A program made the position numbers and the translations under genes. Shown here in pieces: positions 7,950-17,380 of a DNA stretch of 64,000 bases (position 1 is its first letter; each line of letters starts with the position of its first letter). The notes beneath the pieces are model-generated. The model made no database searches, was not told where the DNA came from, and was given only the letters and a program-made list of their open reading frames with translations. This DNA comes from Brevundimonas goettingensis (GTDB lineage Bacteria > Pseudomonadota > Alphaproteobacteria > Caulobacterales > Caulobacteraceae). The stretch is taken from the NCBI RefSeq assembly GCF_017487405.1, contig NZ_CP062222.1:2837001-2901000 (forward strand), read 5' to 3'.

Positions 7950-8960
7950 TTACGAACCCTGCTGACGCATCGCGCGGTCGGCGGGGACGCCGGCGGAGAC
8001 GGTGCGCGGGGCGCCGGCGGTCTGGCCGGGCTTCATGAACTTGACCAGGACGCGCTGGCCGATCAGCAGGGGCGCGTCGCCAGCCGAGACCACGACCTCG
8101 ACGACCCGTTCGTCGGAGCGCTGCGAGGGATCGTCCGAAGCCAGCTTGCGGGCGCCGAAGACAGCGGCGCGGCGCAGGACCGAACCGATGTAGACCTTCG
8201 ACGGATCGCCTTCCGGGGTGATCTCGACGGCCTGGCCGGCGGCGATGTTGGGGATGTCGGATTCGACGATTTCGGCCCGGGCGATGCGCGGAGCGTCGGG
8301 CTCCAGATCGAACATGGCCGAGACGTTCAGGGTCGAGGCGCCGGCGCCGGGGTTGGCGTAGCGGCGAACGATGCGGCCGGCCATCGGGCTGCGGATCACC
8401 GTCAGCTCTTCGTTGTAGAGCGATTGCGACAGCTGGGCGCGGGCGGTCTGGACGGCGGCCGTCTGCGAGCCGAGGCGGGCCTGGGCCGTGTCGATGGCGT
8501 CCTGGGCCTGGTCGATGCGCTGGGCGGCGACAAAGTTGGTGGCGACCAGCTTCTGCAGGCGATCGCGCTCGCGCTGGGCGGTGCGGATGTCGACGCGGAT
8601 CTGGGCCAGCTGGCTCTCGGCCTGGACGACCTGGGCGCGGGCGCTCTGGACGGCCAGGCGGGCTTCATCGTCTTCCTGGCGGGCGAGAATCTGGCCGGCG
8701 ACGACGCGGTCGCCTTCCTGGACCAGGACTTCGCGGATGATGCCGCCGCGGCGGGCCGCGATCTGGATGATGCCGCCCTCGATATCGACCTTGCCGTTGG
8801 CGATAGCCGCATAGGGGCTTTCGACCTTGGTCGCAGCGGCCTTCTCGACCTCGGCCTTCTTGGCGGCCTGTCCCTGGCTGAACATGAGGAAGCCGACGAC
8901 CAGCACGATGATCAGCAGAAGGCCGATCCAGGTCCATTTGTTCTTCAGAAAGGCGGGCAT
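7950..8960 (-). CDS. HlyD/MacA-type membrane fusion protein of an ABC system
   Basis: A 336-aa periplasmic adaptor with an N-terminal membrane anchor (about residues 11-30), a split biotinyl-lipoyl-like domain (GGIIREVLVQEGDRVVAGQILA and, after the hairpin, VIRSPMAGRIVRRYANPG), and a long coiled-coil hairpin rich in Gln/Ala/Arg between them. It is the third gene of a minus-strand operon with the FtsX-type permease (9750) and ATPase (8995). This trio matches DevBCA/MacAB-like systems exporting lipids or peptides, or driving extraction from the inner membrane. No outer-membrane channel is adjacent. Confidence 0.92.
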   Translation of the reverse strand: MPAFLKNKWTWIGLLLIIVLVVGFLMFSQGQAAKKAEVEKAAATKVESPYAAIANGKVDIEGGIIQIAARRGGIIREVLVQEGDRVVAGQILARQEDDEARLAVQSARAQVVQAESQLAQIRVDIRTAQRERDRLQKLVATNFVAAQRIDQAQDAIDTAQARLGSQTAAVQTARAQLSQSLYNEELTVIRSPMAGRIVRRYANPGAGASTLNVSAMFDLEPDAPRIARAEIVESDIPNIAAGQAVEITPEGDPSKVYIGSVLRRAAVFGARKLASDDPSQRSDERVVEVVVSAGDAPLLIGQRVLVKFMKPGQTAGAPRTVSAGVPADRAMRQQGS

Positions 8961-8994
8961 GGGCGTTGGGTCCTGAGGGATCTTGTTCTGGCGA

Positions 8995-9753
8995 TCAGTG
9001 GTGCGAGGAGAGGGTGGCGGTCGGGTCGGGCACGCGGCGCTCGTCGGAGACGATAACGCCGTCCTCGATCTTGATGACCCGGTCGGCCCAGGCCTCGAGG
9101 CGGGGGTCGTGGGTCACGCAGATGACGGCGGCGCCGTGTTCGGTGGCGGCGCGGCGCAGCAGGCGGATGACCACCTGACCGTTCTCGCCGTCCAGCGCCG
9201 AGGTGGGTTCGTCGGCGAAGAGGATCTTCGGATCCTTGGCCAGGGCCCGCGCGATGGCGACGCGCTGCTTTTCACCGCCCGACAGGATGGCGGGGCGCTG
9301 ATGCAGGCGGTGCGACAGCCCGACCTCGGTCAGGGCCTCGGTGGCGCGCTTCTTGGCCTGGCCTGGCGACAGGCCCTGGAACTTGAGCACGATCTCGACC
9401 TGCTGCAGGGCGGTCAGGGCCGGGAACAGGTTGAAGCCCTGGAAAATGAAGCCGCAGTGGTCCAGGCGGAACTTGTCGATCCGGCCGCTGGACAGCTTCC
9501 ACAGGTCATCGACGTCGAGAGCGTCGACGCGCCCTTCCTCAGGACGCAGCAGGCCCGACAGCGCCGCGATCAGAGTCGACTTACCCGAGCCCGACGGTCC
9601 CATGACCATGGTCAGGTCGCCGTGGCGGGCATCGAAATCGACGCCCTTGAGCACCTCGACATAGGCCTTGCCGGACTTGAAGCGCTTGACCAGCTTCTTG
9701 GCCTCGATGGCGAAGTCGCCGTGCTTGCCGTGAACTTTCGTATGGGCGTTCAT
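8995..9753 (-). CDS. ABC transporter ATP-binding protein (MacB/LolD class)
   Basis: A 252-aa ATPase with Walker A GPSGSGKST, signature LSGGEKQRVAIARAL, Walker B ILFADEPTSALD and switch His in CVTHD. The LolD/MacB/DevA class is indicated by these motifs and by the FtsX-type partner. Its ATG (9753-9751) overlaps the end of the permease gene by four bases, indicating translational coupling. The reading frame extends upstream antisense to the permease, but that part is not coding. Confidence 0.95.
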   Translation of the reverse strand: MNAHTKVHGKHGDFAIEAKKLVKRFKSGKAYVEVLKGVDFDARHGDLTMVMGPSGSGKSTLIAALSGLLRPEEGRVDALDVDDLWKLSSGRIDKFRLDHCGFIFQGFNLFPALTALQQVEIVLKFQGLSPGQAKKRATEALTEVGLSHRLHQRPAILSGGEKQRVAIARALAKDPKILFADEPTSALDGENGQVVIRLLRRAATEHGAAVICVTHDPRLEAWADRVIKIEDGVIVSDERRVPDPTATLSSHH

Positions 9754-10922
9754 CGCAGCAGGTCCGCCGGTTGGCTGTTCTTGAGGATGCCCAGCGACAG
9801 GATGCCGGACAGCATGGCGATCACGATCAGTCCGCCGCCGACGACCACCAGAAGGATGGGCGGCAAGGCGATGATGACGGCGTTGGCCATGGCCAGCAGC
9901 GACACCAGCCAGGTCAGGACAATCGCCGCGATCACTCCGACGCACCCGACCCAGAAGCTGAGCTCGACCACGATCCGGTTCAGCGAACCCATGCCGACGC
10001 CGAGCGCCCGCAGGGAGGCGAACTCCTTGATGTTGGCCATGATGGCGCCGCGCAGGGTCTGCCAGGTGATGGCCACCCCGATGATGGTGCCGAGCACCAC
10101 GCAGCCGCCGATGATGATGACCAGAATGCCTTCCTCGAACATGGCGCCGGCGTTGGCGTCGGCCAATTCCTGACGCGTCCACGCCTTCCACTGGCCGTTG
10201 CCGATGGTGTTCAGCTGGGCGGCGACGAGCTGGGCGCGGCTCGGATCACGCAGCTTGACCATCAGGGGGCCGACGCGCGGGCCGGTGTCGGCCTGACCCA
10301 CCATCCGCAGGGTGTCGCGCGACATCACAATCGTCGACTGCATCATGTTGGGATAGCCACGCAACACGGCGACGACGGTGACGGTCTGGCCGTTGTACAG
10401 GGCCTTGTCGCCCAGTTTGACGCCCAGTTTCGGCAGGCTGGTTTCATCGATGGCGACAGTATAGGGCTGGCGCAGGGCGTCGATCAGTTCCTGGGAATAG
10501 TCGGTCGGAATGGTCACCGCGCCGGGCGTGGTGTCGATGATCGAGGTCTGGACGAACTGCTGTTTGGGCGCGCCGCGCCGGGCGCGCTCGGCCTGGGACA
10601 TGGTCGGATCGACGTCCTTGATGGACTGGAACGTGCCGCCGGCGCCGTCGAGCGGCTTCACCTCGACAACCTCGGGATGGTTGTAGGCCAGGGGAATGAA
10701 CCGACGCGGCACGCCCGAGGGGCCGCCGATCAGGCTCTTGGCGCCGGGCTGCATGATGATGATGTCGGCGCTGGACCGTTCGATGGTGGCGGTGAAGCCC
10801 TTGCCGATGCCGATGAAGACACCGGTCATGGCGAGGACCAGCAGCCCGGACAGGGCCAGGGCCATCACGGCGGCCATATAGCGCCGCCACTCAAACAGCA
10901 GCGTGGATAGTGCAAGCGACAT
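9750..10922 (-). CDS. ABC transporter permease, FtsX/MacB type
   Basis: A 390-aa permease with an N-terminal membrane helix (about residues 15-40), a large extracytoplasmic domain (about 45-255) and three C-terminal helices, the topology of FtsX/LolC/MacB permeases. It is first in the operon with the ATPase and the adaptor. ATG 10922 is taken as start; an in-frame TTG at 10937 would add five residues. Substrate is not evident from sequence. Confidence 0.92.
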   Translation of the reverse strand: MSLALSTLLFEWRRYMAAVMALALSGLLVLAMTGVFIGIGKGFTATIERSSADIIIMQPGAKSLIGGPSGVPRRFIPLAYNHPEVVEVKPLDGAGGTFQSIKDVDPTMSQAERARRGAPKQQFVQTSIIDTTPGAVTIPTDYSQELIDALRQPYTVAIDETSLPKLGVKLGDKALYNGQTVTVVAVLRGYPNMMQSTIVMSRDTLRMVGQADTGPRVGPLMVKLRDPSRAQLVAAQLNTIGNGQWKAWTRQELADANAGAMFEEGILVIIIGGCVVLGTIIGVAITWQTLRGAIMANIKEFASLRALGVGMGSLNRIVVELSFWVGCVGVIAAIVLTWLVSLLAMANAVIIALPPILLVVVGGGLIVIAMLSGILSLGILKNSQPADLLR

Positions 10923-11085
10923 GGAAAAGCGTTTCAACCCCGAAGTGTCCCGTTATCTGAGGCCGACGAAGGTCAAGTCCAAGTTAAATCGGGGTAAGGC
11001 GCACGGTCGGCGAACAGAGGTGTCGCGATGACACAGCCCGGCAGCATGGACGGCGGCCCGGCTTGGGTCTAGCAATCCCGGCTCA

Positions 11086-11103
11086 AACCGGGAGAACGCC
11101 AAA
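11086..11103 (+). promoter_or_regulatory. Hairpin covering the ribosome-binding site of the first S46 gene
   Basis: TCCCGG (11086-11091) can pair with CCGGGA (11098-11103) around a 6-nt loop. The right arm contains the GGGAG Shine-Dalgarno for the start at 11105, so the stem could modulate translation. Sequence observation only. Confidence 0.4.
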
Positions 11104-11104
11104 A

Positions 11105-13186
11105 ATGTCGCTTCGATTCACCGTCTCGCTCGCCGCACTCGGCGCGGCGACGGCCGTCCTGTCCGCCGCCTCCACGCCCGCGAAGGCGGACGAAGGCATG
11201 TGGACGTTCGACAACTTCCCCATCCAGACGGTGAACGACAAATACGGCACCCACATCGATCAGGCCTGGCTGGACCGGGTCCGCAATTCCGCCGTGCGCA
11301 TCAACGGCTGCTCGGCCTCGCTGGTCTCGGGCGAGGGTCTGATCCTGACCAACTGGCACTGCGTCGTCGGCTGCGCCCAGGAGCTGTCCTCGGCCGAGCA
11401 TGACTACGTCAAGAACGGCTTCCTGACCGCGACCCGCGAGGAAGAGAAGGAGTGCCCCGGCCAGACCGCCGAGATCCTGACCGACATCATCGACGTCACC
11501 GACCGGGTGCTGGGCGCCGGCCAGGGGCTGGAAGGCGCGGCCTTCGTCCAGGCGCGCGGCGCCGAGACGACAAAGATCGAGGACGAGAACTGCACCGACA
11601 AGGAAACCCAGACCTGTCAGGTGATCAGCTTCTACCGCGGCGGCCGCTACGCCCTGTACAAGTTCCGCAAGTACGAGGACGTCCGCCTGGTCTTCGCGCC
11701 GGAAAACCAGGCCGCCTTCTTCGGTGGGGATCCCGACAACTTCAACTTCCCGCGCTACGCCCTCGATACCGGCTTCCTGCGCATCTATGAGGACGGCAAG
11801 CCGGTCGCGACCCCGACCCACCTGACCTGGAACCCGAACGCGCCCAAGGAAGGCGACGTGACCTTCGTCGCGGGCAACCCGGGCTCGACCTCGCGTCTGC
11901 TGACCATGTCGCAGCTGGAGCGCCTGCGCGACCAGGTGAACCCGATCACCCTGATCCAGGCTTCGGAACTGCGCGGCCGCCTGCAGGAATATGCGACCAC
12001 CTCGGAAGAGGCCAAGCGGGTCGTCTTCGACCCTCTGTTCGGTCTGGAGAACAGCTTCAAGGTCTATTACGGCCAGGAAGGCGCCCTGACCGACCCAGAC
12101 TTTATGGGCAAGAAGCGTGAGCAGGAAGCCGAGCTGCGCGCCCGCGTCGCCGCCGATCCCGCCATCGCCGCCCGCATCGGCGATCCGTGGGGCGATCTGG
12201 AGAAGGTCCAGGCCTCGGCCCGCGACCTCTACCTGCCCTACCGCCAGTTGGAAGCCTCGGCCGGCGGCGGCTCGGACCTGTACCGCTACGCCAAGACCAT
12301 AGTCCGCGCCGCCAAGGAACGCGCCAAGCCCCTGGCCGAGCGCCGCGCCGGCTATACCGACGCCGCCCTGGCCCAACAGGCCCGCCGCCTGGCCGAGGTC
12401 ACCCCCATCGACCAGGGTCTGGAAGAAATCTACCTGACCCACTGGATGCTGAAGACGCGGGAATACCTCACCGTCGACAATGCCGAGGTGAAGGCCATGC
12501 TCGGCAAGGACGCCCCGGCCGACATCGCCGACCGTCTGGTTCAGGGCACCAAGCTGGGCGACCCGGCCGTGCGCGCCCAGATGTTCGCCATGACCCCGGA
12601 ACAGCTGGCCGCCTCGGGCGACCCGATGATCGCCTTCGTCCTGGCCAATGACAACGCGGCCCAAGCCGTGCGCGCCCAGTGGGACTCGGCCGTCAACGGC
12701 CCGACGGCCAAGGCCGGCGAGAAGATCGCCCAGGCCCGGTTTGCGGTCTATGGCACCAACCTCTATCCCGACGCGACCTTCTCCCTGCGTCTGTCCTACG
12801 GCGCGGTCGAGGGCTGGACCTATCGCGGCGTCACCGTTCCGCCCTTCACCTATATGGGCGGCCTCTATGAGCGGGCCACGGGCGCCGAGCCGTTCAACGC
12901 GGCCCAGGCCTTCCTCGACAACGAGTCGAAGGTGAACAAGGACACCGTCTACGACTTCGTCTCGACCAACGACATCATCGGCGGCAACTCGGGCTCGCCC
13001 GTGATCAACGCCAAGGGTGAGGTGATCGGCGCCGCCTTCGACGGCAACATCCACTCGCTGGGCGGTTCGTTCGGTTACGACGGCGCGCTGAACCGGACGG
13101 TGACGGTTTCGACCGCCGCGATCACCGAGGCCCTGCGCAACATCTACCATCAGCCCCGCCTGCTGGCGGAACTGGGCGTTCGATAA
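11105..13186 (+). CDS. S46 family dipeptidyl-peptidase, copy 1
   Basis: A 693-aa exported serine peptidase of the DPP7/DPP11 (S46) family, which removes dipeptides from the N terminus of oligopeptides in the periplasm. Signal peptide residues 1-28 (STPAKA). The chymotrypsin-like halves show the catalytic His in TNWHCV and Ser in GGNSGSPVINAKG; the family block EGMWTFDNFP is present. The residue taken to govern S1 preference, in FDGN after the catalytic Ser, is Gly as in DPP7-like enzymes (alignment by eye). The start at 11105 has GGGAG upstream. A paralogue follows at 13387. Confidence 0.93.
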   Translation: MSLRFTVSLAALGAATAVLSAASTPAKADEGMWTFDNFPIQTVNDKYGTHIDQAWLDRVRNSAVRINGCSASLVSGEGLILTNWHCVVGCAQELSSAEHDYVKNGFLTATREEEKECPGQTAEILTDIIDVTDRVLGAGQGLEGAAFVQARGAETTKIEDENCTDKETQTCQVISFYRGGRYALYKFRKYEDVRLVFAPENQAAFFGGDPDNFNFPRYALDTGFLRIYEDGKPVATPTHLTWNPNAPKEGDVTFVAGNPGSTSRLLTMSQLERLRDQVNPITLIQASELRGRLQEYATTSEEAKRVVFDPLFGLENSFKVYYGQEGALTDPDFMGKKREQEAELRARVAADPAIAARIGDPWGDLEKVQASARDLYLPYRQLEASAGGGSDLYRYAKTIVRAAKERAKPLAERRAGYTDAALAQQARRLAEVTPIDQGLEEIYLTHWMLKTREYLTVDNAEVKAMLGKDAPADIADRLVQGTKLGDPAVRAQMFAMTPEQLAASGDPMIAFVLANDNAAQAVRAQWDSAVNGPTAKAGEKIAQARFAVYGTNLYPDATFSLRLSYGAVEGWTYRGVTVPPFTYMGGLYERATGAEPFNAAQAFLDNESKVNKDTVYDFVSTNDIIGGNSGSPVINAKGEVIGAAFDGNIHSLGGSFGYDGALNRTVTVSTAAITEALRNIYHQPRLLAELGVR

Positions 13187-13199
13187 CGATCACCGGCTT

Positions 13200-13373
13200 C
13201 CTTCTCCCCCTGCGGGAGATGGTGGCAGCCGCAGGCTGACGGATGAGGGGTCGCACCGGTCTTGCCGGTCGGCCCCTTTTTCTTTCATACGTGCACCCAG
13301 AATTGTTCACGCCACCGCGTGACCCCTCATCCGACCGGCTTCGCCGGCCACCTTCTCCCGCAAGGGGAGAAGG
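13200..13373. repeat. Inverted pair of a REP-like element between the S46 genes
   Basis: A 53-bp element at 13200-13252 recurs in inverted orientation at 13321-13373, with about 68 bases between. Both contain CCTTCTCCCC, GCGGGAGA and GGATGAGGGGTC blocks and each can fold internally. A short hairpin (13255-13269) followed by T5 lies between them and may terminate transcription. The right copy abuts the AAGGAGA ribosome-binding site of the second S46 gene. A hairpin core of the same type is at 37035-37057. Confidence 0.8.
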
Positions 13374-13386
13374 AAGGAGATTCAAG

Positions 13387-15447
13387 ATGCGTCATCTCAC
13401 CCTCGCCGCCTCCATCGCCGTCCTCGCCTTCGCCGCCGCCTCGTCGGCGAGCGCGGAAGAAGGCATGTGGACCTTCGACAACTTCCCGATCGCCCGGGCC
13501 AACCAGACCCTGGGGACGAGCATCGATCAGGGTTTCCTCGATCAGGTGCGGCTTTCGTCGGTGAAGTTCGGCGGCTGTTCGGCGGGGATCGTCTCCGGCG
13601 AAGGGCTGGTGATGACCAACAATCACTGCGTCGCGACCTGCGTGGCCAATATCTCGACCCAGGCGACCAACTATGCCGAGACCGGCTTCACGCCCAGGGC
13701 GCGCGAGGAAGAAGTCAAATGTCCGGGCGGCACGGCCGAGGTTCTGACCGGCATCGCCGACGTGACCGAGCGGATGCACAAGGCCGGAGAGGGCCTTTCG
13801 GGCGCCGCCTTCACCCAGGCGCGTGACGCCGAAGCGGGCCGTATCGAGAGCGAAGCCTGCGGTGATGCGACGGACAAACGCTGTCAGGTCGTCAGCCTGT
13901 ACCGCGGCGGCCAGTTCAAGCTCTACACCTACAAGAAATACACCGACATCCGTCTGGCCTTCGCGCCCGAGGACCGGGCCGCGACCTTCGGCGGCGACCT
14001 CGACAACTTCTCCTTCCCGCGCTTCGCCATCGATGCGGCCTTCATCCGGCTGTATGAGAACGACGCTCCGGCCCGGACCCCGACCCATTTCGCCTGGAAC
14101 GCTTCGGCGCCGGTCGAAGGCACGCCGGTCTTCGTCTCCGGCAGCCCGGGTGCGACCCAGCGCCTGCTGACCCAGGACCAGCTGATGACGGTGCGCGACG
14201 TGGTCCTGCCGATGGATCAGCTGATTGCGTCCGAGCTGCGCGGCCGGATGATCCGCTATTCCGAAGAGGGCGAGCGTCAGGCCTTCGAGGCCATGGACCC
14301 GATCGTCAGCCTCGAGAACACCTACAAGCGCGGTCTCGGTCGCATGCGCGCCCTGACCGACCCGGCCTTCATGGCGACGCGAGCAGCGGGCGAGGCCGAT
14401 TTCCGACAGAAGGCCGGCGAGGCGACCTTCAATGATCTGGCCGCGATCCAGCCGGCGGTGCGCGAACTCTATGCCCCCTACGCCCTGCTGGAGGGCGGCA
14501 CCGGCATCGGCACGACCTCGGTCGCCGGCGGATCGCAGCTGTTCCTCTGGGCGCGGACGCTGGTGCGCGGCGCGCAGGAGCGGGCCAAGCCGTCGGACCA
14601 GCGCCTGCCGGAGTTCGCCGACAGCCGCCTGTCGGCCGCCCGGACCGCCCTGTTCGCCGAAAAGCCCGTCTATCCGGAGCTCGAGCAGATTCGCATGGAG
14701 TGGTGGCTGTCCAAGACGCGCGAATGGCTGACCGTCGACAGCCCCTATGTGCGTCCGCTGCTGGGCCGGGAATCGCCTGAACAGCTGTCGGCCCGCGTCG
14801 TCTCGGGCACGAAGCTGGCCGATCCGGCAGTGCGCCGCGCCCTGTGGGAAGGCGGTCTCGCCGCCATTCAGGCGTCGGACGATCCGATGATCCAGTATCT
14901 GCTGTTGATCCAGGAGCCGACCCGCGCCATCCGCACCGAGTGGGAGGAGAAGGTTCAGGCCCCGACCGACCGCGGCTCCGAAGCCCTCGCCAAGGCCCGC
15001 TTCGCCGCCTATGGCGACGCCGTCTATCCGGATGCGACCGGAACCCTGCGCCTGACCTATGGCAAGATCGAGGGCTCGGACGTGCCCGGCCAGCGCTGGG
15101 GCCCCTTCACCACCTTCGCCGGCCTGTGGGACCGCGCCACCGGCGCCCCGCCGTTCGACGTCGCGCCGAAGCTGCTGGCCGCGAAGGACCGAATCCCGGC
15201 CGACACCGTGCTGGACATGACCGTATCGTCGGACACCATCGGCGGCTCCTCGGGCTCGCCCGTTGTCAATGCGAAGGGCGAGATCGTCGGGGCGAACTTC
15301 GACTCGACCGTACTCAGCCAGCGCAACGCCTATGGCTATGACCGCCAGGTCAACCGCAGCGTCATCGTCACCACCGGCGCCGTCACCGCCGCCCTGCGCG
15401 ACGTCTACGGCATGTCGGGTCTGGTCGCGGAACTGGGGGTTCGGTGA
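13387..15447 (+). CDS. S46 family dipeptidyl-peptidase, copy 2
   Basis: A 686-aa paralogue of the preceding gene with its own signal peptide (cleavage near residue 22, SASA), EGMWTFDNFP, catalytic His in TNNHCV and Ser in GGSSGSPVVNAKG. The S1-determining position reads FDST rather than FDGN, so this copy probably has a different preference. The start at 13387 has AAGGAGA (13374-13380). The stop overlaps the GNAT start as GTGA, so the two are likely co-translated. Confidence 0.93.
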   Translation: MRHLTLAASIAVLAFAAASSASAEEGMWTFDNFPIARANQTLGTSIDQGFLDQVRLSSVKFGGCSAGIVSGEGLVMTNNHCVATCVANISTQATNYAETGFTPRAREEEVKCPGGTAEVLTGIADVTERMHKAGEGLSGAAFTQARDAEAGRIESEACGDATDKRCQVVSLYRGGQFKLYTYKKYTDIRLAFAPEDRAATFGGDLDNFSFPRFAIDAAFIRLYENDAPARTPTHFAWNASAPVEGTPVFVSGSPGATQRLLTQDQLMTVRDVVLPMDQLIASELRGRMIRYSEEGERQAFEAMDPIVSLENTYKRGLGRMRALTDPAFMATRAAGEADFRQKAGEATFNDLAAIQPAVRELYAPYALLEGGTGIGTTSVAGGSQLFLWARTLVRGAQERAKPSDQRLPEFADSRLSAARTALFAEKPVYPELEQIRMEWWLSKTREWLTVDSPYVRPLLGRESPEQLSARVVSGTKLADPAVRRALWEGGLAAIQASDDPMIQYLLLIQEPTRAIRTEWEEKVQAPTDRGSEALAKARFAAYGDAVYPDATGTLRLTYGKIEGSDVPGQRWGPFTTFAGLWDRATGAPPFDVAPKLLAAKDRIPADTVLDMTVSSDTIGGSSGSPVVNAKGEIVGANFDSTVLSQRNAYGYDRQVNRSVIVTTGAVTAALRDVYGMSGLVAELGVR

Positions 15448-15968
15448 GCCTGAACCTGAGGCCGGCCACGCCGGACGACATCCCGGCCCTGCACCGTCTG
15501 GTCGAGAGCGCCTATCGCGGCGAAACGGCGAAAAAGGGCTGGACCCATGAGGCCGACCTGCTGGGCGGTCAGCGCACCGACGCGGACGGCCTGGCCGAGA
15601 TCATCGCCGAACCGGACAAAACCCTCCTTCTGGCGCTGGAGGGGGCGGCTCTGGTCGGCTGCGTCCTCGTGGCCCGTCAGGCTGACGGTTCGGCCTATCT
15701 GGGCATGTTGTCGGTCGATCCGGAGCGGCAGGCGGGCGGTCTGGGCCGTCGACTGATGGCGGGCGCCGAGGCCTTCGCGGCGCAGACGCTGAAGGCGCCG
15801 CGCATGGAGATGACGGTCATCCGCCAGCGGGCGGAGCTGATCGCCTGGTACGAACGGCGCGGCTATGCCCTGACCGGCGAGACCCAGCCCTTCCCTCTCA
15901 ACGACGAGCGCTTCGGCCTGCCCAAGCGGCGCGATCTGGAGTTCGTGGTGCTGACGAAGGCGCTCTGA
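15444..15968 (+). CDS. GNAT family N-acetyltransferase
   Basis: A 174-aa acetyltransferase of the Gcn5 fold. The N terminus LRPATPDDIPAL and the acetyl-CoA loop QAGGLGRRLM are characteristic; the C-terminal AWYERRGYALTGE is the usual beta6-alpha4 segment. Substrate unknown. The GTG start overlaps the stop of the S46 gene; a link to peptide products (for example acetylation of released amino compounds) is speculative. Confidence 0.9.
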   Translation: MSLNLRPATPDDIPALHRLVESAYRGETAKKGWTHEADLLGGQRTDADGLAEIIAEPDKTLLLALEGAALVGCVLVARQADGSAYLGMLSVDPERQAGGLGRRLMAGAEAFAAQTLKAPRMEMTVIRQRAELIAWYERRGYALTGETQPFPLNDERFGLPKRRDLEFVVLTKAL

Positions 15969-15969
15969 T

Positions 15970-16626
15970 CTAGAGCGGGTCCAGCTTGACGACTTCGGGC
16001 TTGTTCATCTCGCGGCGCGCCTTGTCGAAATACTGCCAGCCGGTCCACAGGGTGGCGAAGGCCGCGGCCCAGATCAGGGTGTCGGCGACGAGCTGGAACT
16101 GGTCGATATAGTCGAGGTCCCAGCCGAAGCCGTCCCAGTTGCGGGCCAGAAGCTGGGCGCCGAGGGCGACCATCTGCAGCGTCGTCTTCCACTTGGCCAG
16201 GAGGGTGACATCCAGTTTGACCTTGCCGGCGACGGTCTCGCGCAGGGCCGAGACGGCGAACTCGCGGAACAGGATCAGGCCGCAGGGGATGGCGATCTGG
16301 GGCACGGAGCCCGAGGTCAGCACGCCCAGAATGGCCCCCGTGACCAGGATCTTGTCGGCGATCGGGTCGAGGATGGCGCCCCAGCGGGTCGTGGCGTTCC
16401 AGCGGCGCGCCAGATAGCCGTCGACCCAGTCGGTCGAGGCCGCGACCACGAAAATCCAGAAGGCGGCGCGGTACAGGGCGAACTGGTCGTCCGGGTCCAG
16501 ATAGGCCGACAGCGGCCCGAAGCCCCCGGTGGCCCCGGCCAGGATCAGGAACATCACCACCCCGGCGAACAGGCGAATGCCGGTCAGGATGTTGGGGATC
16601 GGATTGGCGTGATGGGCGGGGGTCAT
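15970..16626 (-). CDS. pgsA: CDP-diacylglycerol-glycerol-3-phosphate 3-phosphatidyltransferase
   Basis: An inner-membrane enzyme making phosphatidylglycerol phosphate. The CDP-alcohol phosphotransferase motif is visible as DWVDGYLARRWNATTRWGAI followed by LDPIADKILV, with IPNILTGIRL at the N terminus and several hydrophobic helices. The ATG at 16626 (218 aa) is chosen because AAGAGA precedes it and family members start close to the IPN motif; an in-frame ATG at 16662 would add 12 residues. Confidence 0.93.
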   Translation of the reverse strand: MTPAHHANPIPNILTGIRLFAGVVMFLILAGATGGFGPLSAYLDPDDQFALYRAAFWIFVVAASTDWVDGYLARRWNATTRWGAILDPIADKILVTGAILGVLTSGSVPQIAIPCGLILFREFAVSALRETVAGKVKLDVTLLAKWKTTLQMVALGAQLLARNWDGFGWDLDYIDQFQLVADTLIWAAAFATLWTGWQYFDKARREMNKPEVVKLDPL

Positions 16627-16702
16627 CGAGTCTCTTTCAGGCGGCTGCATATCGTTTGCCATGCTTCGCCGCCGGACGCGACTGCCTGAACCAAACGACC
16701 GA

Positions 16703-17326
16703 TCAGCCCAGAGGTTCGAACCTCGGCCCGTCGCCCAGCTTGCGCAGCACGCCGTCGGCGATGCCGAAATGCAGGCCTGTCAGGGTCAGCTTGCCCGCCG
16801 CCTCGCGCTCGGCGATCCAGGGGAAGGTGCGCAGGTTGCGGATCGACAGCCGGACCACGGCCTCCTCCGCCGCGCTCTGGACCTCTTCGGGGGCGACCGT
16901 CTCGGCGACATGGCGGACCACCGGCGTGCCCTGCTCGACCCAGGGGGCGACGAAGTCGCGGCAGTTGTCGGGGGCGCCGTGCAGCATGGCGCCGACGCCG
17001 CCGCAGCTGGCATGGCCCATGACCACGATGCGCGACACCTCCAGCACCTTGACCCCGAACTCCAGTGCCGCCGAGACCCCGTGCCTCTGGCCGTCCGGCT
17101 CATAAGGCGGGACCAGGTTGGCGACGTTGCGGACCACGAACAGCTCGCCCGGCGCCGCGTCGAAGATCAGGGCCGGGTCGGCGCGGCTGTCGGAACAGGC
17201 CACGATCAGGGTGTGCGGCTTCTGGCCCTTGGCCAGGGTCTCGTACTCCGCGCGGGCTTCCGGCCAGTGCTCCTGGCGGAAACGGCGGTAGCCCTCGGTC
17301 AGGGCGTCTTCGGTGGGATCGCTCAT
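16703..17326 (-). CDS. Beta-class carbonic anhydrase
   Basis: A 207-aa zinc enzyme interconverting CO2 and bicarbonate. Zinc ligands are in ACSDSR and GHASCGGV (Cys, His, Cys), with the Asp-Arg dyad in CSDSR. It is a full-length bacterial beta type, cytoplasmic. It lies on its own between pgsA and uvrC in the same direction. Confidence 0.95.
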   Translation of the reverse strand: MSDPTEDALTEGYRRFRQEHWPEARAEYETLAKGQKPHTLIVACSDSRADPALIFDAAPGELFVVRNVANLVPPYEPDGQRHGVSAALEFGVKVLEVSRIVVMGHASCGGVGAMLHGAPDNCRDFVAPWVEQGTPVVRHVAETVAPEEVQSAAEEAVVRLSIRNLRTFPWIAEREAAGKLTLTGLHFGIADGVLRKLGDGPRFEPLG

Positions 17327-17380
17327 GAGCCCGGTTCTAGGCCGGGAAGGTCCGTTGCGGAAGTCAGGCCCTAACGGAAG

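Noticed and set aside
8983..10910. Plus-strand frames of 379-396 codons opposite the ABC permease and ATPase
   Set aside because: Shadows of real ABC genes with clear Walker and permease motifs on the minus strand.
11069..13150. A 693-codon open frame on the minus strand opposite the first S46 gene
   Set aside because: High GC makes long antisense frames common; its product is low-complexity Gly/Val/Asp/Gln-rich without domains, while the plus-strand frame has a full peptidase.
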